Part shown: one piece after another, positions 16,299-24,724 of the stretch | Numbering within the stretch: position 1 is the first letter of the stretch | Layout of the letters: each line of letters opens with the position of its first letter | Assembly: GCF_001908235.1 (NCBI RefSeq) | Contig: NZ_LGHK01000213.1 | Span: forward strand, 1-34,005 | Source of the DNA: Bradyrhizobium sp. NAS96.2 | GTDB taxonomy: Bacteria; Pseudomonadota; Alphaproteobacteria; Rhizobiales; Xanthobacteraceae | Direction of reading: 5' to 3' | DNA: 34,005 bases | Program-made: the position numbers and the translations under genes | The notes under the pieces: generated by a model | Seen by the model: only the letters and a program-made list of their open reading frames with translations | The model's database searches: none | Told to the model about the DNA's origin: nothing

Positions 16299-18347
16299 AT
16301 GGCCGACACGCCGCCCAAATCCGAATCCGGATTTCAGTACAGCCTTTCTAACCTCAAACCCGCAGAACCCGTGAACAAGATCGCCCTCACCTTCCCTGAT
16401 GGAGCGAGGCGCGATTTCCCGAAAGGGACCACCGGCCTCGACATCGCCCGCGGCATTTCGCCCTCGCTCGCCAAGCGCACCGTCGCGATGGCGCTCGACG
16501 GCACGCTGGCCGACCTCAACGATCCGATCGACGCCGACGCCAAAATCGAATTGATCGGCCGCGAAGACCCGCGCGCGCTGGAACTGATCCGGCACGATGC
16601 CGCGCATGTGCTCGCCGAAGCCGTGCAATCGCTGTGGCCCGGCACCCAGGTCACGATCGGCCCGGTGATCGAGAACGGCTTCTACTACGACTTCTTCCGC
16701 AACGAGCCGTTCACGCCGGAAGATTTTGCCGCGATCGAGAAGCGGATGCGCGAGATCATCGCGCGCGACAAGCCCTTTACGAAAGAGGTTTGGGATCGCG
16801 AAAAGACAAAACAGGTGTTCCGCGACAAGGGCGAGGCCTTCAAGGTCGAGCTGGTCGACGCCGTTCCCGGCAATGAGCCGATCAAGATCTACTTCCAGGG
16901 CGACTGGTTCGATCTCTGCCGCGGCCCGCACATGACCTCGACCGGCAAGGTCGGCAACGCCTTCAAGCTGATGAAGGTGGCCGGCGCCTATTGGCGCGGC
17001 GATTCCAACAATCCGATGCTGACCCGCATCTACGGCACGGCATTTGCCAAGCAGGAAGACCTCGACGCGTACCTCAAGCAGATCGAGGAAGCCGAGAAGC
17101 GCGACCACCGCAAGCTCGGCCGCGAGCTCGACCTGTTCCACTTCCAGGAGGAAGGCCCTGGCGTGGTGTTCTGGCACCCGAAGGGCTGGACCATCTTCCA
17201 GCAGCTGATCGCCTATATGCGGCGCCGGCTGCTCGGCGACTACAACGAGGTCAATGCTCCGCAGATCCTCGACAAGGTGCTGTGGGAGACCTCGGGTCAC
17301 TGGGACTGGTACCGCGAGAACATGTTCGCGGCGCAATCCGCCGGCGACGAGGCCGAGGACAAGCGCTGGTTCGCGCTGAAGCCGATGAACTGCCCGGGCC
17401 ATGTGCAGATCTTCAAGCACGGGCTGAAGAGCTACCGCGACCTGCCCTTGCGGCTCGCCGAGTTCGGCGTCGTGCATCGCTACGAGCCGTCAGGCGCGAT
17501 GCACGGCCTGATGCGCGTGCGCGGCTTCACCCAGGACGACGCCCACGTGTTCTGCACCGAGCAGCAGCTCGCCGAGGAATGCCTCAAGATCAACGACCTG
17601 ATCCTGTCGACCTATGCCGATTTCGGCTTTGACGGCGAGCTCACGGTCAAGCTCTCGACGCGGCCGGAGAAGCGGGTCGGCACCGACGAGATGTGGGATC
17701 ACGCCGAGCGCGTGATGGCGACCGTGCTGTCCGAGATCAAGGCCAAGGGCAGCAACCGGATCCGCACCGAGATCAATCCGGGCGAAGGCGCGTTCTACGG
17801 ACCGAAGTTCGAATACGTTCTGCGCGACGCCATCGGCCGCGACTGGCAGTGCGGCACCACCCAGGTCGACTTCAACCTGCCGGAACGGTTCGGCGCGTTC
17901 TACATCGATCACGACGGCTCGAAGAAGGCGCCGGTCATGGTGCATCGCGCGATCTGCGGTTCGATGGAGCGCTTCATCGGCATCCTGATCGAGCACTATG
18001 CCGGCAACTTCCCGCTCTGGCTGGCGCCGACCCAGCTCGTGGTCACGACCATCACCTCCGAAGGCGACGAATATGCCAAGGTGGTGGCGGCGGCGGCGCG
18101 CCGCGCTGGCTTGCGCGTCGAGATCGACCTGCGCAACGAGAAGATCAACTACAAGGTCCGCGAGCATTCGCTGGCCAAGATCCCGGCCCTGCTCGTCGTC
18201 GGCAAGAAGGAAGCCGAGACGCATTCGGTCTCGGTCCGCCGCCTCGGCAGCGAGCGCCAGACCGTGATGCCGACCGATGAGGCGATCGCCGCGCTGGTCG
18301 ATGAGGCGACGCCGCCGGACGTGAAGCAGGCGCGATCCGTCGCCTGA
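16299..18347 (+). CDS. thrS: Threonyl-tRNA synthetase
   Basis: 682 residues with a GGAG site before the ATG. Domains in order: TGS-type N-terminal domain from about residue 27 (KIALTFPDGARRDFPKGTT), the alanyl/threonyl second additional domain with the editing site (HDAAHVLAEAV...), the class II catalytic core (MNCPGHVQIFKHGL with a zinc Cys, and motif 2 FGVVHRYEPSGAM), and a C-terminal anticodon-binding domain (APTQLVVTTIT...). Known: charges tRNA-Thr with threonine and clears Ser-tRNA-Thr. Length is slightly above the E. coli enzyme because of a roughly 25-residue N-terminal extension. It has its own promoter region and leader hairpin. Confidence 0.97.
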   Translation: MADTPPKSESGFQYSLSNLKPAEPVNKIALTFPDGARRDFPKGTTGLDIARGISPSLAKRTVAMALDGTLADLNDPIDADAKIELIGREDPRALELIRHDAAHVLAEAVQSLWPGTQVTIGPVIENGFYYDFFRNEPFTPEDFAAIEKRMREIIARDKPFTKEVWDREKTKQVFRDKGEAFKVELVDAVPGNEPIKIYFQGDWFDLCRGPHMTSTGKVGNAFKLMKVAGAYWRGDSNNPMLTRIYGTAFAKQEDLDAYLKQIEEAEKRDHRKLGRELDLFHFQEEGPGVVFWHPKGWTIFQQLIAYMRRRLLGDYNEVNAPQILDKVLWETSGHWDWYRENMFAAQSAGDEAEDKRWFALKPMNCPGHVQIFKHGLKSYRDLPLRLAEFGVVHRYEPSGAMHGLMRVRGFTQDDAHVFCTEQQLAEECLKINDLILSTYADFGFDGELTVKLSTRPEKRVGTDEMWDHAERVMATVLSEIKAKGSNRIRTEINPGEGAFYGPKFEYVLRDAIGRDWQCGTTQVDFNLPERFGAFYIDHDGSKKAPVMVHRAICGSMERFIGILIEHYAGNFPLWLAPTQLVVTTITSEGDEYAKVVAAAARRAGLRVEIDLRNEKINYKVREHSLAKIPALLVVGKKEAETHSVSVRRLGSERQTVMPTDEAIAALVDEATPPDVKQARSVA

Positions 18348-18385
18348 TCTTCACAATCGGTCTAAACTGGCTTTCGTCGGCTTGG

Positions 18386-18410
18386 TCGTGCCCCCATCTT
18401 GGGGGCACGA
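18386..18410 (+). terminator. Strong 11-bp hairpin between thrS and the nitroreductase gene
   Basis: TCGTGCCCCCA (18386-18396) pairs perfectly with TGGGGGCACGA (18400-18410) around a TCT loop. It begins 38 nt after thrS stops. The lack of a T-tract argues against a classical intrinsic terminator; it could mark the thrS 3' end or a processing site. Confidence 0.5.
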
Positions 18411-18431
18411 CTCCACTTGAAGGACATTTCC

Positions 18432-18995
18432 GTGCCCGATGCCATTGAACTCCTGAAGACACGCCGCTCGATGAAACCGCGCGAGATGACCGGCCCGGGC
18501 CCGTCCGCGGCCGAGCTCGAGACCATCCTGACCATCGGCGCGCGGGTGCCCGACCACGGCAAGCTGACGCCCTGGCGCTTCATCGTGTTCGAGGGTGATG
18601 CCCGCTCGCGTGCCGGTGACGTGATCGCAAAGGTCTTCGCCCGCAAGAACCCCGGCGCGCCGGCCGCCGATATCGAGGTCGAGAAGAAGCGCCTGACCGA
18701 CGCGCCGCTGGTGATCGGCGTGGTCTCCTTCACCAAGCCGCACCCGAAGGTGCCGCCGTGGGAGCAGGAATTGTCGGCCGGCGCGAGCGCGATGAACATC
18801 GTCACCGCGGCGACCGCGCTCGGCTACGGCGCCTGCTGGCTGACCGGATGGTTCGCCTTCGACCGCGACGTGCTCGACGGTCTCGGCCTGAAGCCGGACG
18901 AGAAGCTCGCCGGCCTGATCCACATCGGCCGGCCCACCAAGCCGAGCGAGGATCGCCCGCGCCCCGCGCTGTCGGATATCGTGACGCGGTTCTAG
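18432..18995 (+). CDS. Nitroreductase-family FMN oxidoreductase (YdjA-like)
   Basis: 187 residues from GTG 18432. This start has GAAGGA 7 nt upstream and gives the family length; a TTG 33 nt earlier falls inside the hairpin. Motifs: KTRRSMKP (FMN phosphate contact), ARVPDHGKLTPWRFIVF as in E. coli YdjA, and the C-terminal GLIHIGRPTKP. Known: homodimeric flavoprotein that reduces nitro compounds, quinones or other acceptors with NAD(P)H; the physiological substrate is usually unknown. It follows thrS on the same strand and converges with the GGDEF-EAL gene (10 nt). Confidence 0.9.
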   Translation: MPDAIELLKTRRSMKPREMTGPGPSAAELETILTIGARVPDHGKLTPWRFIVFEGDARSRAGDVIAKVFARKNPGAPAADIEVEKKRLTDAPLVIGVVSFTKPHPKVPPWEQELSAGASAMNIVTAATALGYGACWLTGWFAFDRDVLDGLGLKPDEKLAGLIHIGRPTKPSEDRPRPALSDIVTRF

Positions 18996-19005
18996 ACGGG
19001 CGCAG

Positions 19006-21489
19006 CTAGGCGGCCTTCGACGCGCGCTCCGCAAAGCCGGCCAGCAATGCCGCGATCTCGTGACCTGGCCTGGCCGCGCTGAACAGGAAACCCTGCACCT
19101 CGTTGCAGCCTTCGGCGCGCAGCCAGTCGAGCTGGTCTGTCGTCTCGACCCCTTCCGCGGTCGTGGTGATCTTGAGGCTGCGGCCGAGGCCGGAGATCGC
19201 GCGCACGATCGCAACGCAATCGGAGCGCCGCGCCAGATCCTTCACGAAGGAGCGATCGATCTTGATCTTGTCGAACGGGAAACTGCGCAGGTAGCTCAGC
19301 GAGGAATAGCCGGTGCCGAAATCGTCCATCGAGATGCTGACGCCGAGCTCGCGCAGCTGATGCAGGATCGCAAGGTTGGCTTCGGTCTCCGCGAGGAACA
19401 CCGACTCGGTGATCTCGAGCTCGAGCCGCCGCGCCGGCAGGCCGGAATGCGCCAGTGCCGAGATCACGGCCTGGACCAGATTGCGGCTGCGGAACTGCAC
19501 CGGCGACAGATTGACGGCAACCTTCACGTCGGCGGGCCATTTCATCGCCTCGGCGCAGGCTTCCCGCAGCACCCATTCGCCGAGCGCGACGATCAGGCCG
19601 ATGTCCTCCGCGACCGGAATGAACTCCGCGGGCGACACCATGCCTTTCTGCGGGTGCCGCCAGCGCAGCAGCGACTCGAAGCCTGAGATGCGGTCGGCCG
19701 CGATATCGACCAGCGGCTGATAGTGCAGCTCGAACTCGCCGTTGCTGAAGGCCGCGCGCAGATCGCGTTCCATGTCGCGGCGCTTTTGCGCCTGCTGATC
19801 CATCTCCGGTTCGAAGAAATGATGCACGCCGCCGCCCTCGGACTTGGCGCGATACAGCGCCATGTCGGCATTGCGCATCAGTTCTTCCGACGTGGTGCCG
19901 TCGCCCGGCGACAATGCGATGCCGACGCTGGCGCCGACCACGACTTCGAGCCCGTCGATCGTGTAGGGCGCGCTCAGGGCATCGATCAGCCGCTCGGCGA
20001 ACGCGCTCGCTTCATTGGGCGAGACATCGGCGGCAAGCACGATCGCGAACTCGTCGCCGCCGAGGCGGGCCGCCACATTGTCGTCGCGGACCACCTCGCG
20101 CAGCCGCTCCGCCACCAGCTTGAGCAGCCGGTCGCCCATCGGATGCCCGAAGGAGTCGTTGACGTTCTTGAACAGGTCGAGATCGACGTATATCACCGCG
20201 ACGCGCTTGTTGCCGCTTCGGCCGCGCTCCAGCGCCTCGCGCAGGCGCTCCTGATAGAAGTCCCGGTTCGGCAGGTTGGTGAGACCGTCATGGTGCGCCA
20301 TGTGCGCGATCCGCGCCTCGGCGGCACGGCGTTCGGTGATGTCGACCACCGCGACCAGATAGCCGTCGCGGCCCTCGAACGTCACCTTGCGCCCGAAGGT
20401 CAGCACGTGGATTTCGGTGCCGTCGGCCCTGATGTGGCGCCAGTCGCGGCTCGATTGATAGACGTCGCCGATCTCGCGCAGGGCGGCGCTGTGCACGCCC
20501 CACTCGTCCTCCGGCCAGATCTCGCGCAGCGTCATGCCGAGGAATCGATCGCGGCTATACCCGTAGTGCTGAACGGCCGCGTCGTTGACGCTGAGGAATT
20601 CCATCGTGACGGCGTCGAACACCCACATCGGCATCGGGTTGTTCTCGAACAACAGGCGGAACGACACCTCGCGCTGCTTCAGCGCGGTGACGTCGGAGAC
20701 GGTCAGCGACAGCATGTCGCCGAACGCCGTGACGCCGAGCCGCAGGCAGCGATCGCCGCTGTCGATCTCGAACTGGCCGCCAGGACCACTTCCGACCAGC
20801 TCACGCAGGCGGTTCATCACCGGTGGCGCGGCAAGCGGATTGCCGCCGGCGCTGAGCCGGCGCCACAGCAATTCGGTTGCCGGCTGCATCAGGAGCTTGG
20901 CTGCGCCCTGGTTGAGATGAACGATCTGGAAATCGGCCGCCTCGCCCCGCGCATCACGGATCGCGGCGAGCGACAGCACGCCTTCGTCGGTGGCCGAGAA
21001 AATCGTATCGAGCAGATTGTACTGGTCGTTGCGCTCGTTGACATAGACGCCGACCAGGATGCCGCCCCAGCGCGACCGCGTCGGCAGCGCCAGCACGTCG
21101 AAGGTCCGCACCAGACCATCGCGCACGCAATGCGCCGACGCCAGATAAGGCCGGCAGTTCTCGCGCGCGTTCGCGGCGGCTTCGGTCAACGCCGTCGCGC
21201 AATCCGGCGGCAGCGCGCTGAGCGGAATGTCCCAGCGCTCGTCGTTCAACCAGGTCTGGACGTAGCGGCCGGTATGCGAAGCGCACAGCACACCATCGAC
21301 GTCGCGCAACAACACGATATGATCCGCAAGCCGGCCGAGGCTGCCGAGCATCACGTCTTCATAGTGCGGCAGCCTTTCACCTGGACGGACTGCCGCCTGC
21401 CACTTGCGCTGCAGAACCGGAACGTCGGCGAACATCTCGGAAGTGAACTTGGCTGGTGTCTTTGCAGATTTCTTGTTGGCCATGACCAT
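19006..21489 (-). CDS. PAS-GGDEF-EAL protein, c-di-GMP turnover
   Basis: 827 residues; ATG at 21489 or 21483. Order of parts: a PAS-like N-terminal sensor (about 30-280), a clearer PAS domain (about 275-385, SFRLLFENNPMPMWVFDAV to DITERRAAEARI), GGDEF (about 395-555) and EAL (about 570-815). GGDEF at 477-481 is intact, so cyclase activity is possible. The upstream I-site reads RDDN instead of RxxD. The EAL signature reads ESLLR (605-609), keeping the catalytic Glu, and MDDFGTGYSSL and TAEGVET are present, so phosphodiesterase activity is likely. No transmembrane segment: a cytosolic sensor. Known: such proteins set local c-di-GMP for motility and biofilm choices. Stands alone. Confidence 0.94.
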   Translation of the reverse strand: MVMANKKSAKTPAKFTSEMFADVPVLQRKWQAAVRPGERLPHYEDVMLGSLGRLADHIVLLRDVDGVLCASHTGRYVQTWLNDERWDIPLSALPPDCATALTEAAANARENCRPYLASAHCVRDGLVRTFDVLALPTRSRWGGILVGVYVNERNDQYNLLDTIFSATDEGVLSLAAIRDARGEAADFQIVHLNQGAAKLLMQPATELLWRRLSAGGNPLAAPPVMNRLRELVGSGPGGQFEIDSGDRCLRLGVTAFGDMLSLTVSDVTALKQREVSFRLLFENNPMPMWVFDAVTMEFLSVNDAAVQHYGYSRDRFLGMTLREIWPEDEWGVHSAALREIGDVYQSSRDWRHIRADGTEIHVLTFGRKVTFEGRDGYLVAVVDITERRAAEARIAHMAHHDGLTNLPNRDFYQERLREALERGRSGNKRVAVIYVDLDLFKNVNDSFGHPMGDRLLKLVAERLREVVRDDNVAARLGGDEFAIVLAADVSPNEASAFAERLIDALSAPYTIDGLEVVVGASVGIALSPGDGTTSEELMRNADMALYRAKSEGGGVHHFFEPEMDQQAQKRRDMERDLRAAFSNGEFELHYQPLVDIAADRISGFESLLRWRHPQKGMVSPAEFIPVAEDIGLIVALGEWVLREACAEAMKWPADVKVAVNLSPVQFRSRNLVQAVISALAHSGLPARRLELEITESVFLAETEANLAILHQLRELGVSISMDDFGTGYSSLSYLRSFPFDKIKIDRSFVKDLARRSDCVAIVRAISGLGRSLKITTTAEGVETTDQLDWLRAEGCNEVQGFLFSAARPGHEIAALLAGFAERASKAA

Positions 21490-21515
21490 GGCACGCCCCG
21501 TTGACGCAAACGCCA

Positions 21516-21562
21516 GGCATGATCCGGAAAAATGCGAAGCGGTTTTCCGATGGGATCATGCC
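21516..21562. repeat. Palindromic intergenic repeat (GGCATGATCC type)
   Basis: Outer arms GGCATGATCC (21516-21525) and GGATCATGCC (21553-21562) are perfect complements; inner GGAAAA and TTTTCC also pair. The pattern resembles a dispersed Bradyrhizobium intergenic repeat. It lies 27 nt upstream of the GGDEF-EAL start, so it may be in its leader. Confidence 0.65.
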
Positions 21563-21726
21563 CAAGCAAAAATCCCCGTGGCATCCAAGTCATGCCGCGG
21601 CTTAACGTCATGTAAAAATGGCAACGCCGCGCGTCGCCGCCAGCGATTATGACAGCTCAAATTCGCGCGATGGTTAGTTCGCGTTAGAGACTATGACAGT
21701 TGCATGAAATGCAATTCGGTGAGGCG

Positions 21727-22797
21727 TCAGCGTGCCACGACCTCGACCTCGCCATCGACGCCGTTGACGACGTTGAACGGACGCTCGAACACCTTGCCCT
21801 CGTTCTTGGCGATCGCACGATACTCGCCTTCGGAGAGCACGACGCGCGGGAACGCGCCGATCGATTCCTTGATCACGTCGCCGCCCGGCGTGATCACCGA
21901 CCACGCGGTGTTGGCGAGCGCCTCGCCGCCCTTCTCGCTGACCAGCTTGAGGGTGATGACGGCCGCGCGATGGGTGACGGTGACGTCGGTCAGCTTGCCC
22001 GCCGCGACGCGGATGTCGGAGCGCACCACCGAATTGGCGTCGCCATAGTTGGAGACGATGTAGTAGGTCCCCTCCGGCAGCAGCGCGACGTCGCCGGCGG
22101 ACACGTTGGGCACCAGAGGTCCGCGGTCCGAGCCGTCGAACTGGCTGCCCTTGTAGATCGCGAACGAAATCTGGTTGGCCGGGATCTTGCTCGAGCCGAC
22201 CCGGCCTTCGATCCGCAGGCCCCCGGCCGGCAGCACGAACGACTCGCGGTCGGTCTCCGACTTCAGGTTGACGGCGCGCACCGCACTGACGAGGCCGAGC
22301 GCGACATGGACGACATAGCTGCCGGGCGGCAGCACCACGTTGGGCGTCGCCCCGCGCTCCTCGCGGATCAGCTTGTAGGTGCCGTTGTCGTCCGGCTTGT
22401 CGGCGAACACCCGCCACACCAGCCCGGCGTTGATGACCGGCAGATCCTTGCCGTACCGCGCCGTCAGCGACAGCACCGCCTGCCCCGCGGTCGGCGAGCC
22501 GGCCGGTGGCGTGACCGGAGGCACGGTCGCAATCGACGGCTGGACGATGGTCGGCTGGGTCAACGGGCCGGGCAGAACGGGCCCTGAACCGGATCCGGAC
22601 GGTGGCGCCAGATTGAGCGCCGGGCCGGACGGCACGTCCGGCACCGAGGCCGGCGGGATCGGCGGCGGCCGGTCGCTGAAGAACTGCGCCGAGCCGGAAC
22701 CGGGGATCAGGGCGAGCAAAAATGCCGCAAGCGTCAATAGCGGAAGGAGCCGCATGCCCCGCCCGCATCCGCCGATGCCGTTGCCCCTCGAAGTCAT
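21727..22797 (-). CDS. Exported protein with three beta-sandwich (prealbumin-like) repeats
   Basis: 356 residues from ATG 22797; ATG at 22755 (MRLLPLLTLAAFLLALI) is an equally possible start and would place the signal peptide at the very N-terminus. After the signal sequence comes a Pro/Ser/Gly-rich linker (residues about 40-100). Then three similar units follow, each with a hydrophobic strand and a [LS]-[PS]-x-G-x-Y-x(3-5) turn: LPPGSYVVHVALG, LPEGTYYIVSNYG and LSEGEYRAIAKNEG. These resemble carboxypeptidase-regulatory or transthyretin-like folds. No enzyme motif. It probably sits in the periplasm or on the cell surface. It is divergent from the patatin gene. Function unknown. Confidence 0.78.
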   Translation of the reverse strand: MTSRGNGIGGCGRGMRLLPLLTLAAFLLALIPGSGSAQFFSDRPPPIPPASVPDVPSGPALNLAPPSGSGSGPVLPGPLTQPTIVQPSIATVPPVTPPAGSPTAGQAVLSLTARYGKDLPVINAGLVWRVFADKPDDNGTYKLIREERGATPNVVLPPGSYVVHVALGLVSAVRAVNLKSETDRESFVLPAGGLRIEGRVGSSKIPANQISFAIYKGSQFDGSDRGPLVPNVSAGDVALLPEGTYYIVSNYGDANSVVRSDIRVAAGKLTDVTVTHRAAVITLKLVSEKGGEALANTAWSVITPGGDVIKESIGAFPRVVLSEGEYRAIAKNEGKVFERPFNVVNGVDGEVEVVAR

Positions 22798-23053
22798 GTC
22801 AATGCTTTTCAACGAAAACGCGGCAAATTCAAGCCTTCGTCGAAGCTTCGTCACAGTCCTGGCAGGGCTGTCCCCCCATTTGGAACCGCTCGATCAAGCC
22901 GATGTTAGCCCTATCGTCGCGGTCCAGTCACATTCCCTGCCTACCGCGGTCCACCCGGGGCATGAATCGTGCCTGTAGGAATAACCATGAAGACGGACGA
23001 CGCTGGCGCAGTTGTGTCGCGCAGCCTAGTCTCGCGCTGGCAGGAGATTTGTC

Positions 23054-24103
23054 GTGTTGGATAGCTGGATGGGCCGCGGCCACAAGAGCTCCGACGGCCC
23101 CGACAAGGTGGGACTGGGAACGGTTCGCCGGCCCGTGATCGGGCTTGCGCTCGGTGGCGGCGCAGCGCGCGGCTTTGCCCATATCGGCATCATCAAGACC
23201 CTGCTCGCCCATGGCATCGTGCCCAACGTCGTGGTCGGCACCTCGATCGGCTCGGTGGTGGGCGGCGCCTATGCGGCCGGCCATATCGACACGCTGGAGC
23301 AATGGGCCCGCAGCCTGCAGCCGCGCAGCGTGCTCGGCTACCTCGACATCCGCCTCAACGGCTCCGGCCTGATCGGCGGCAGCAAGCTGGCCGCCGAGAT
23401 CGAGGCGGCGCTGGGGCAGTCCAACATCGAGGACCTCGCGGTCAAGTTCGCCAGCGTCGCGACCGAAGTTCGCACCGGCCACGAGATCTGGATAACCCAA
23501 GGCCGCGTGGTCGACGCCATGCGCGCCTCTTACGCCCTGCCCGGCATCTTCGCGCCGGTGCTGATCGGCGACCGCTGGCTGGTCGACGGCGCGCTGGTCA
23601 ATCCGGTGCCGGTTTCGGCCGCCCGCGCCCTCGGCGCCGAGATCGTCATTGCGGCGAATCTGTCCAGCGACGTGTTCGCGCACTCGACCACGATCTATAA
23701 CCACGGCGCCACGGCACCTGCACCCGAGGTGACGGTCGCGGTGACCGCCGAGGCGGAGATCGAGCCGGAACCGCCGAAGCGCCGGTTCGGCCGCTTCTTC
23801 TCCGCCGAACGCACCGTGAAGCGGGAATTTTTCGGAAGCGCCAGCCGGCCGGGGATCTCCAGCGTCATGGTCGACGCCTTCAACATCATGCAGGACCGCA
23901 TCACCCGTGCGCGCCTCGCCGGCGATCCGCCTGACATGCTGATCTCGCCGCGGGTCGGTCAGATCGGCTGGTTCGACTTCCACCGCGCCGACGATCTGAT
24001 CGCGCACGGCATCCGCGCGGCTGAGCGCTCCATCAGCGCGATCGAGGAAGCCATCGATATCCTGGTGCCGCCGTCCAGCGGCGTGGGCACCACCGGGAAA
24101 TAG
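23054..24103 (+). CDS. Patatin-like phospholipase (RssA/YchK-like)
   Basis: 349 residues from GTG 23054, which has AGGAG 7 nt upstream. The Ser-Asp dyad of patatins is intact: Gly-rich oxyanion loop LGGGAARG (33-40), nucleophile GTSIG with S64, and D178 in VDGALVNP. No signal peptide, so cytosolic or membrane-peripheral. An insert of about 65 residues after the catalytic core (APEVTVAVTAEAEIEPEPPKR onward) is Pro/Glu-rich and then basic. Known: lipid acyl hydrolases, sometimes involved in membrane remodelling or defence; this housekeeping type is usual in Rhizobiales. Converges with the CBS gene, 3 nt between stops. Confidence 0.92.
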   Translation: MLDSWMGRGHKSSDGPDKVGLGTVRRPVIGLALGGGAARGFAHIGIIKTLLAHGIVPNVVVGTSIGSVVGGAYAAGHIDTLEQWARSLQPRSVLGYLDIRLNGSGLIGGSKLAAEIEAALGQSNIEDLAVKFASVATEVRTGHEIWITQGRVVDAMRASYALPGIFAPVLIGDRWLVDGALVNPVPVSAARALGAEIVIAANLSSDVFAHSTTIYNHGATAPAPEVTVAVTAEAEIEPEPPKRRFGRFFSAERTVKREFFGSASRPGISSVMVDAFNIMQDRITRARLAGDPPDMLISPRVGQIGWFDFHRADDLIAHGIRAAERSISAIEEAIDILVPPSSGVGTTGK

Positions 24104-24106
24104 CGT

Positions 24107-24535
24107 TCAGGCGGTCTTGATGTAGTCGCGCAGCGCTTCCTGCTCGAGCTCATATTCCTGCACGCGGCGCTTGACGACGTCGCCGATCGAGATCAGCCCG
24201 ACCACCTTGCCGTCCTCGACGACAGGCAGATGGCGGAACTTGCCGGTGGTCATCATCTCCATCAGGCCGCTGACGGTATCGGATTGGCGGCAACTGACGA
24301 CCTTCTTGGTCATCACCGCGCTCACCGGCTCGTCCAGCACGCCCGCGCCGCGCTCGCTGAGCACTCGCACGATGTCGCGCTCCGACAGGATGCCTTCCAT
24401 CTGGCCCTGCTCCATCACCAGCACGGCGCCGATCTTGCGCTCGCCGAGCAGCTTGACCGCAGCCGAGAGCTTCGCGCCGGGCGCGACGCTCATGACCTGA
24501 TGGCCCTTTGCATCGAGAATGGAACGTACCGTCAT
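24107..24535 (-). CDS. Tandem CBS-domain protein
   Basis: 142 residues from ATG 24535, with AGGGAG close upstream. Two CBS motifs make up the whole protein: residues about 8-60 (VMSVAPGAKLSAAVKLL...GILSERDIVRVLSERG) and about 72-128 (VMTKKVVSCRQSDTVSGLMEMM...GLISIGDVVKRRV). Known: a CBS pair (Bateman module) binds adenosine nucleotides such as AMP, ATP or NADH and regulates partners. No partner domain is fused and none is obvious nearby, so its target is unknown. Confidence 0.93.
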   Translation of the reverse strand: MTVRSILDAKGHQVMSVAPGAKLSAAVKLLGERKIGAVLVMEQGQMEGILSERDIVRVLSERGAGVLDEPVSAVMTKKVVSCRQSDTVSGLMEMMTTGKFRHLPVVEDGKVVGLISIGDVVKRRVQEYELEQEALRDYIKTA

Positions 24536-24610
24536 TGTCGTCTCCCTGAATCCGTTCGCGCCCCGCTTGAGCGGGCCGCGCCTGTTCGCCAGAGTCTTCA
24601 ATCAACAGTT

Positions 24611-24638
24611 CCGCGCCGATTTCGGTTCCGGGGCGCGG
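24611..24638 (-). terminator. Stem-loop downstream of the rhomboid gene
   Basis: CCGCGCC (24611-24617) pairs with GGCGCGG (24632-24638), about 85 nt after the rhomboid stop on the minus strand. There is no T-tract. It may mark the 3' end or belong to the leader of the CBS gene. Confidence 0.3.
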
Positions 24639-24724
24639 TCAGTAGCTGGGCTCGACTTGTCGGCCCGCTTTGTTCTGCGTCGCAAAGATGATGGAGGAAT
24701 TCGAACCGACCCGCAAGCGGGGGA

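Noticed and set aside
24690..24720. TTCGAA-containing stretch that recalls a tRNA T-loop
   Set aside because: The flanking bases do not form a T-stem on either strand and no acceptor or anticodon stem can be drawn.
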